Shown: positions 53,401-63,400 of the stretch, piece after piece
Position numbering within the stretch: position 1 is the first letter of the stretch
How the letters are laid out: each line of letters opens with the position of its first letter
Assembly (NCBI GenBank): GCA_030544235.1
Contig: CM060463.1
Location: 35,965,420-36,029,419, forward strand
DNA from: Lepturacanthus savala
Taxonomy: Eukaryota > Chordata > Actinopteri > Scombriformes > Trichiuridae
Direction of reading: 5' to 3'
DNA length: 64,000 bases
Notes under the pieces: generated by a model
Databases searched by the model: none
Told to the model about the DNA's origin: nothing
Seen by the model: only the letters and a program-made list of their open reading frames with translations
Translations under genes and position numbers: made by a program

Positions 53401-56400
53401 AAATGATTCAAAAGTACAACGAATCTGACAAAGCGAATACGAGTCCATGACCGTCAAATTCCCAGATTCTGCTCCTCTGGATCCTGGATATGCACCACGG
53501 CCCATGTGAAGTCAGACCCCATGAGTCCACATTAGCCAGTAGTGGAGGTTAGTGAGGAGGCAACCAGAGATGACCTGTTGAGGCTCTGCAGGAGACACAC
53601 TGAACCAGAACCGTGGCCACGCAGCTGATTAAGCCTGTGTCTCTGAGGGACTGAACTATGGATAAAAGGTGAAGGAATAAAAGGAGCTCACTGATTATAA
53701 CTCAATGAGCAGATGTATCTGAGAGCACAGATCTGTCTTTTTTATTCACATTAACCCTCTATTACATATAAATGTTACTAAGACATGGTAAAAATGTTTT
53801 TACTGCTTACAATGGACTAAATAATAGATATATTTAAGAAATAAGAGAAAAAGTTAACAGGATAGTTTCATGCTATGTAAGTCAATGGGACTCCATTAGG
53901 TTATATACATTAGGAATTTTACATATTTGCAAATTGCCATATTGCAGCAAATCTATTTTAACATATTAGAAAAAAAACATAACTTAAATTAAATTTTAAT
54001 TTTCAAACAGGATATCCTGGAGATGTGATCTTATCAAGTGCATGTCCTTCAAAATAAAAGCCCCCTTTTCACAATTAACTGTAAAAACATAGGTTTTATA
54101 TCACAGCTTTTTAGAAAAATTAAGATAAAGTAATTGTTGCCATCTGGCAACACTGTGTACTAGAGGGTTAACGACCAGGGGAAACAAAGCTGAATGCAAC
54201 CACTTCAGATTAAACTTGCATTTTTGTTTTTCTGTTAAATGACTGGCTGTTTGACTCAATTATGGAGGAGGAGCAGCTTTGGTTTGTGTTTTTTTACTCA
54301 ATGCTTAAATGAAACTATCCATATTATTTTGAGGTTTTTTCCTATTGTATTGATGATGTGGATATTGATGCTATATATTGGTATTGTTTTATTTCCCAGG
54401 CGTTTTGACACACATTTTATTTCATCCTTGTCATTTTCATCCCTCCTCCTTCCTTTTCTTTGGTTGCTGTGACATCTTTATAATTATTGCTTACACGGCC
54501 AATAGGAATGTCTGTGATTGGCTGAAAAATCCTTTGTAGTGTTCTCTTACTCCACTTGAATTACAATTAGCTAAAAGGTTATTATGGAATTTTTGCCCAG
54601 TGATGCCAAAAAAACAGCAACAAAAAAACTGCCGACACTAAACATGGAAACACATTTATATGCTGTTGGGCTATTAGCTTGTTAGTGTTTTTGTCTGATT
54701 GTTCAAATTTAGCATCCTATTTTTTATACGTCATCAACTTTTATTTATCCAGAGACGATTCTCTTAGCAGACATGCTCATTTCCAACAAAAAAAATCAAC
54801 AATTCCAACCACTCTCACAGCTACAGTACACACACTCACATCTGGGAGCTATAATTAAATGGTAATGGTTTGCAGTTCGGCATCTGAATATCTTATTAAC
54901 ATCACCCAGAAGAGTTTGTTTTCTGTCATTCATTATTGTCTACCACAGCCAGAGAAGGCCCCCCGTCGTACAACCTCTAATGATTGCACACGAATGGAAA
55001 AGCATGACAGAAAAAACACCCAAGTTGATTTTCTGGAGATAATGGTGAGCATTCCAGTACCATAACTCAGAGCTCAGAGAAGCTTATTTGTGTGTGAGGC
55101 TCCGAACAAACATCGTATGAATCCTGCAAAGTCCACACAGCAGCTCCAGGCAGTAAATCTTGATGACATCACAGATTACAACGCCGTCTCTCTTTGGCTG
55201 TGTGCATAAATCTTTTTTTTTTTTTTTTAGAAAATGAAAGCAGAGGAAATTTTCCTCAAATGCTGCAAACCTCCCCGAATAAACAACGAAATGTAAAATG
55301 AAAATAACATCTTGTCGAGCAGCTCCTTGATGAATCCATCAATAAAAGTATTCAAATCGTGTTTTAGCAGATACGGCATGTTTTTCAGTGGATGGAGTTG
55401 ATCGTGCAAATCAAATATTCAGTTTTTGCTATGAAGCTCCTTGGTTGACAATTGGGACATTGCTTTCAAACAAAAGCATTTCACTGTGCAAATGTCTACA
55501 TTGTACTTGTATTTTGAAATGTTCACAATTAGACATGGGAACCTGAATAATTTCCATCCAGGTTTCAGGTCAGTTCCTGGTTAGAACATGACTTTTCCAT
55601 AAGCAAAGTGAGTTTTATCAACAGGATTTCAACAATCAGGAGGGATGTTTAAATATTGCTTCTATATTTCCTCCCTCTAAAATGCTAGCAACACATTTCT
55701 GAGTTAGTCAAAGTCATGTAATTGTGTAGTACAGCTTTAACAAATAGTTAATTAAGTGATTAGTTGTCAACTACTTCATTAATTGCCAACTATTTTGATT
55801 ATTGAATAATCAATTTGATAATAATCAAGCATTTTAAAGAAGAAAATGTCTAAATTCTCTGGTTCCAGCTTCTCTTTTCTGATTATTTCCTGGTTTCTTT
55901 AGTCTCTATAATAATAAACTGATGATCTTTGGGTTGTGGACAAAAAAAGACATTTTAGGTTGAATCTTCAGCTTTGGAAAACACTGATCCAAATTTTCCA
56001 CCATTTTATGAACCAAACTACTAATTGATAAATGGTTTCAATAATGGTTAAATTAATTGTTTACATGTAGATTTGCAACATTTCTTGGATTTTTTAAAGT
56101 TGGAAACTTTCTGTGGGATTTAACAGAAATAAATCCAAAATTTTACAAAATTGATGATTGGTCCTTAACAGTGAACTTATATATAATTAGAGAAGATATA
56201 ATATTGCATAATCTTGGCAAAACAACCTGATCTAAAAGGGACAGTTCAACATTTTTGAAAATCCGCCTATCATTATTGTAATAGGAGCAGCTAATGGTAT
56301 TTTTTGTAGTCACGAGTTGTAACCTCAATATTCACCACGTTATAAAACAATAACTGGAACATTACAAGCAAATCTCAGGACTACTTTACTACTCAGTAAA

Positions 56401-57075
56401 CCACTGGGCGGAGTGATACTGTACTTGTAGCTGCACTTTTGAGATCACTCCGCCAAGCAGCCATATCTGGAGTGTGGAATCCGGCTTTACATTTACCTTG
56501 AAAGCAATTCTGTCTCCTTATGCCCTGTTATTATCTCATTGCCTGATGAAGTAAGTTCTGATGATACTGTGAGGTAAATAATAAGAGACCACTGCATTTT
56601 TTCCTGATACCATCATCTCTACATGTATTCCAGTCATTTTATTCCAGCGTCTGTTGAATTCCAACACATGAACAACTCATTCTGCTTAAAGAAGAACCAG
56701 GAGTGGAATAAAGTCACCAAGAACAATGGTAAAGACTGTGGAGAGCATGAAGAGACACATGAAAATTGGGATTAAAAATAAGGATTATTGCACCAAATAC
56801 TGATTTATGAACTCTTCTTAAGTGTAAACATTAGTATTATGTTGTTTTAAAATGAATTTGATCTTGTTTCTTTGCATTGTTTGAGGTCTGAAAACATTGT
56901 ATCTTTTTTGTTATTTTGACCATTTGTCATTTTCTACAAATAAATGCTCTAAATTATTTTAATTTGGAATTTGACGGAAATGTTGTCAGTAGTTTATAGA
57001 CTCAAACTAAAATATCTATAATAATATCTATAATAATGGTACCATGGTAATAATGGTATCAATGATTAACTTGCA

Positions 57076-57148
<73 letters not shown>

Positions 57149-57422
57149 GTGTATATATATTAATGTTGCACCGATCGATCGGCTGCCAATCATGATCAGC
57201 CGATATTGGAAAAACATGCCGATAAAAAAGCTGATCACGTGATGTAAGTTATTAGCGACCACTTTCAAACTGGTACCCTCTATAAACGCTGCACCCTCTG
57301 CTACATTAAAGATATGGAAATTTAAAATTCCTTCTGTGATCGGCAGTGATCGGCAATCGGCAGATCAAGTTTTTTGGTGATCGGTATCGGTGATTGGGCC
57401 AAAAAATGCTGATCGGTGCATC

Positions 57423-57456
<34 letters not shown>

Positions 57457-60400
57457 CATATCTCACTCATATACAACGCCATCTCACTCATATATATATA
57501 TCATGTAAATTTGCTTTTACATTTTACAACCCTTTGCAACCCTAAATATGTGTAATTATAGAAATAGTTTGTCCATTGCAGCTCTACAGTGTAGCACCAT
57601 GGTAAACATTATTTATTACCTGAGTGCTGAGGCTGGAGACGTCCATGACAGTAACAGAATTCCCGCAGCTCGCCCACACTGAGTCGTCCAGCACCAACAA
57701 CATCCGGACTGGTTCTGAGCCCAGATTCACACATCTGGAGGACTCAGGATCCCAAAGATCGTCTGAAAGACAAAACAAGGACAAGAACTAAATATTCTGT
57801 TCAAAACTGCAACCGATAAACAACCAGGATGTGAGGAAACCCTTAATATTAGAACCGTTATCACAGCTAAACCCTCGTAGGTCCACACGAAAACCCCCTG
57901 TTAAGATTGTTGAATTCACAATAGATAATTAAAAAAGGATAAAAATCATTGCAGCAGAAGCAGAGATACCATCTTTTCATTTTATTCTATGTTATTTTAC
58001 CTTGTCAAAACTTTATTTTAAAGGTGAAGGAGGCGGACAGAGTTTCCCCTGATAACAGCCACTAAATGCAAACTGGGTGAACTACACCTCTGCAACATAA
58101 CACATTGAATTAACATTCATGACTTATCACACTGGCTGCTGGACTTTTTCTTTACCCCTTTTGCACAGTTATCAGTTGGATGGTGTAGTGGATGTTGGTT
58201 TGTTTGTATAATGTCTGTTTAACGCTCTATTGCGGTGTTTCCATATGGCAACAACTACTTTATCTTCATTTTCCTAAATAGCTGTGATATAAAATCTATG
58301 TTTTACAGGTAGATGTAAAAAGGGGGATTTTATTTTGAAGGGCATACAATTTATGAGGTCACATGTCCCGGATATCCTGTTTACTCATGGACATTTGACA
58401 TGTCAGAATCATTGTGTACGTAATTATTTTTTTTTTTTTACATTTAATTTAACTTTGATGTTAGTTAAGTATATTTTTTTCTAATATGCTAAAATAGATT
58501 TGTTGTCATATGGCAACAATATATGGACAAATCCCTAGTGATTAAAACCTAATAGAGTCCCATTGACTTACATAGCATGAAACTATCCTTGGATTATGTT
58601 TTTATCTTATATTTTATATAGCTATTATTTAGACTATATTTAAGTAATAAAAACATTCAAAACATTTTTACCATGTTTAAGTAATATTTCATGTAATAGA
58701 GGGTTACAGAAGCCAAAGAAACATTTCCACTACTGTGGACAATAAAGTTGTATTGAATTAAATTGAACTGAATCTCAATCTGAGTCTCCAGAAATCTCAG
58801 TACCAGAGGAGCAGAGTGAAGTTGAAGGACAAACAAGTGAAGGACAAACAGAGCCGCGATTAATGGGAAAGAACTGGAATTTTCCTCTTAAGCATCAGCA
58901 GAACTTTTTTTTTTAATAAGTGAAGAGTATGATGAACTACAGGTTGACTAAATAAAAAGAATTCCATTTGAAACGCCACAATGTTTGCACCCTCGCCACC
59001 CAAATGATAATAAGTCTGCTGTTCTCTTTAATCCAAACTCCAACGTCTCTCCCTCGATTTCCTTCATCACTGTAAAAATGAAGCAGACCTTTTTTTCTTT
59101 GAGTTTTAATCACAGGGCACACGTTGCAGCTACCGCGGAGGCGCGCTATAAAGGGAATTACATAAGCATTTCTTTTGCTATGCTTTAATGAAGCAAAATT
59201 AGAGAAGGGAGTGCACCCAGCCATTTAATTAACATTTTGAGTTGTTTATTTCCTTTCATAGCAGAATAGCTTTACAATGCCTTCTGACTCCCACGGGTTA
59301 ATTGCTTGGCATGTTATAAAGGTCAGTGTTCCACCTTTCAAAAAAGCCACTAACATAAATGTCCCTGCGGCTGCGACGTTGCTTTTCCTTCTGAAGACGG
59401 GTCATCGAGATGAGAACAGGCTTGTTGCAGCAGATCACACGACTCTGCTGCATAAACGTCTTCATTGTGATGTGACATGATGCTTGATGTGCACATATCG
59501 TGGGGAGAAGCTGCAGCGTTATAAGCAACAATCTGCTGCATATATTCATACGTCTTCTGATACGAGTCTCGACTGAAGCCTCAATGTTTAGCGGCTGCTG
59601 CTTCATGTTTTCAGATGTCAAGGACATCAATCTTTAACCCTTAAGCCCACGGACTAATCCTGATCCCATGGCTGCTTTAAGACGACATAGCAACAAGACG
59701 CAGCCTCGCTGAGTTTCTTGTTTCATGTAGAAAGTGCGGACCTTGGACTCTATATCAGTTTTGAAATTGTGTCGATAGGCCAAGTAAATCCAGAAATTTT
59801 GATGAAGTCAAAAATCAAGCAAGGTATTTTGTTTGTGGGAAAACCAGAAAGATTAGTGATATTTACTGTATTTTGAGTGTAAATTGCACTTTAGTGTAAA
59901 TTGTTGTAAATTACTTTGTTTTGTGCTAACATTTGTAATCTAAGTTATAGTATAATGGTTTAGACATATTTATGATTTTTATAGTCTAGTCTACTTTTTC
60001 TACTCTGATTTTATGTTTTTTGTGTGATTTTAGGGCCACTGTGTTAATATAGTCTGTCAAAATGGAAAAATAAGTTTATATTCACACTGAAAAAAAGCAA
60101 GGCAAAATGAACAGGAGAAACATAAAGTAAAATCAAAAGTAATGAAAAGCAGCCAGTTACAGCCCAGATCCCAGAGGGTAAAGAAATGTGCCGAATCCAC
60201 AAACCCTCCAGAGCTTTACTCCTGTCCCTTTTTTTAATTTTTCCCCTACAAAGCATGAATAGTAATATTTAATCTGCAGCAGCAGCTTGGTGTAATTAAG
60301 GAGCAGAGAGGAGCAGGTTGACATGCTGCAGCCAGGTGACAGCAGCCTGTGATGGAGCTATTGTTCATCTGCTGGCAGAGAAGACCACAGACCACTGCTG

Positions 60401-63400
60401 AAGATGCTGTTAAACCCCTCAACGCCTGACTAAACATGGCAGTTTATCTAGCACATGGTGAAGTGTTAGCTTTTATAGGTGAAAACACCACCAGGAATGA
60501 GAAGAAGTTAAATGGACTCATTCTGAAAAATGGATTCAATGAAAAATATTTCAAATGAGACCAATAATTACACAGTGGAACAATACATTTATATTATAGA
60601 CGCTTTACTGCAGAGCTGCATCCTTAATATAGTTCTATTATACCATATATTGTTTATTATAGTGTATATCAGTCAGTGACTAATAATTTTTGGTGAGATG
60701 AGAAAGTCAAAATCTTTTTCAAATACAGATTTACGGAGCATCCATCAGGTGTCTATAAATGTTATTTAAAAGTCCATTTAAATACATTTTTTTTCTTTTA
60801 CAAAAATCTAGATTTTGTGCAGTTTTTGGACACAGAATGTCAAATAATGTAACTGAAAAATAATGAAAAACTTAAATTTAATCCACCTAGAATGTAAAAC
60901 TAGTTGATAGGATGTGATGGAAAAGAAGTCTCTTAAAAAGGTTTTAAAAAATGAAAAACACATGCTGTAAACTAGTTTTATATTCCAGGTGGGTTTTATT
61001 ATTATTTCTGTAGATATGAAGCCAACAGTCAACTGCGTTATTGGTGTCTGTATCTTACAGGAGAGAACCTGTGTTTAAAGTTTAAAAAACACACTAATAA
61101 ATAGTATTTCAACCTAAATATACTTCCTTTGTGTTCATTAAATTAAAGTTTGTGATATTATATTTAAATATCTATTGATTTTTTTTTTTTTTTTTTTTTA
61201 CATTGACTTACTGCTATAAACTGCTATAAAACCCTCCTGATGAAGTGAAAAAACAGAATGTGAGTTAACTTCATCAAGATGTTTTTTACCAGGCTACCAG
61301 GGCTGTAAATAACAACTATTTTAATAGGCAAGTAATCAATCAATTATTGAAATGATTAATCAATTAGTTGTTTGGTTCATAAAATGGTGTAAAATGTCGA
61401 TGATGGATGTAATAGTTGGTAAATCGATTAACGGGTTAATTACTGCAACTCTACAGGCTCCTAAACTACTGAGCACCACTATGGGAAAAAAGAAAGCAAC
61501 CTTGGAAGCACCTTACCGCTGTTCTTCCTCTCATAAACCATCATGTTGCCGTTCCGCAGGCCTGCGAACAGGAAGCGAGTGGAGTGCTTGAGGCACAGCA
61601 CGGGGCAGCCCTCTGGGTTCTGGAGGGTCAACAGACAGTGTGCTGCAGTGTCCACGCTGCCGTACACCAGGATGCTGCAACAGAACAAGGAGCAGCGAGA
61701 GCCGACATGATGAATGGACGTCATTTGAAATGACAGAGTGGCTCGTTTTCATGCGGTTTGATTTAACAGCGCACTCTGGAGCAAAGCATTGTGTATGTGC
61801 AACCACTCTGTCTTTCTCATGTTTGAAATGCCATCTGAACTTTGCTGCATCTTATTGTCTTCTCCAGAATGACAAATGCACGTCGCTGTTTGTTTCTCCT
61901 CGTCGGAGAAGAAAACATTAAGCAGTGGCAGAGCTGACAGCCTTTCGTGTGTGCTAAAATGCTGAAATTGTATTTCGTTTTACTGTATATCTTCTTTTTT
62001 CTCCTCTGGCATTTATAATAGAAGAGAATGACTCAGCATAAACAGACTGCTGACGCATGTCCTCGGATTTAGCTTCTTATACAAACTGCTAAACACTACT
62101 GTAAATGAAAATTATAGAGTAGCGGTGCCATAATGTCTCAATCTGAAACTTAGGAGTACTTTATTGATCCCTGAGGGGAAATTGATCCTCTGCATTTGAC
62201 CTAAACACACACACACACACACACGGAGCAGCCGCAGTGAAGAAGCCCCGGGGATAACTCCAGTATTTTTGCCAGCACCTTGCTCAGGGACACTGACAGA
62301 AGCATTAAACTCCAACAGTGCTAACTACTGAGACACTCAAATTCCCCCCAAAAAATCTCTGTCTGCAAAAAAAAAAAAATCATTCACTGTATCTATGAGA
62401 GTGTGAGATTAGACATATCCTCTTTTACTCAGTGTCGGGATCAGGAGGCTTATTGGATTTGAAAATGAAACTGATCTTAGCAGCAGTATCGGTATTGATG
62501 CCGTGTCGGCGTTTCAACTCTGATTTCTTGCTTTGATGAAATATTGACAAGTGCATCTATACTGTGAAAAGATCCCTGGGGAGCGTAACAACAGGTAATA
62601 CGGGATATTATTGTACAAAAGAAGATGTGGAACAACATTCCTGCTCTTATCTTTACATCTAATTCTACAGTGAACCCATATTCTTGGGGGGGAACACAGG
62701 GAACGTGCTGTTTTCAAGTGGGCGGCTAATTTTGACAGTCAGGTAGTAGCTAGCTATGTAGAATAAATGAGAGAGACCAGAATTAATGTAAGAAATTGAA
62801 CTCAGGTGCAACTACATATGTCAGAATGTAGCTGAAAAAATGTGAAAACAACAAGAGGTGCTAATATATGTATTATTACAGTTTTTATGATGAGTGTAAT
62901 GAACACCGCATTGATTAACATGAAACAAACACCACATGAGGGTTAATAACATTGTTTAAATCATTTGAAGATGCTGAGGCAGGTTGCAAAAGAGTGTTAG
63001 GGGGAGAAAAAGAAGAAGATGGAACCAGATTATTATGGTAGTATAGTAGATTTTTCATGTCGCCTCCATGAATTATTTGCTGAAAATGTTCTGTTTTCTC
63101 TGTATTGTCTCATCATCAATGAAAGGGGATTTTCGCTCCTGATCGACACAATAAAAACATTTCCCCCCGTGTTTTTCCCTTGTGTAGCATCTCACCGTCC
63201 ATCGTCTAATCCAACACAAATGTTGGCGCCCGTCCCTGACGGGGCCTTGTGGATCCCAGCGTCCGTGTCCTCAGCCGGAGTCGGTTCTGGCACGTATTCC
63301 AGACATCGCACGGCTGAGCCTATTTGCAAGCTCTTTACAGCCCTTGGCATCGGCCTGTTGAGGGAAAATATCTCTATCTGCCCCTGAGAGCTTTCTGCTC

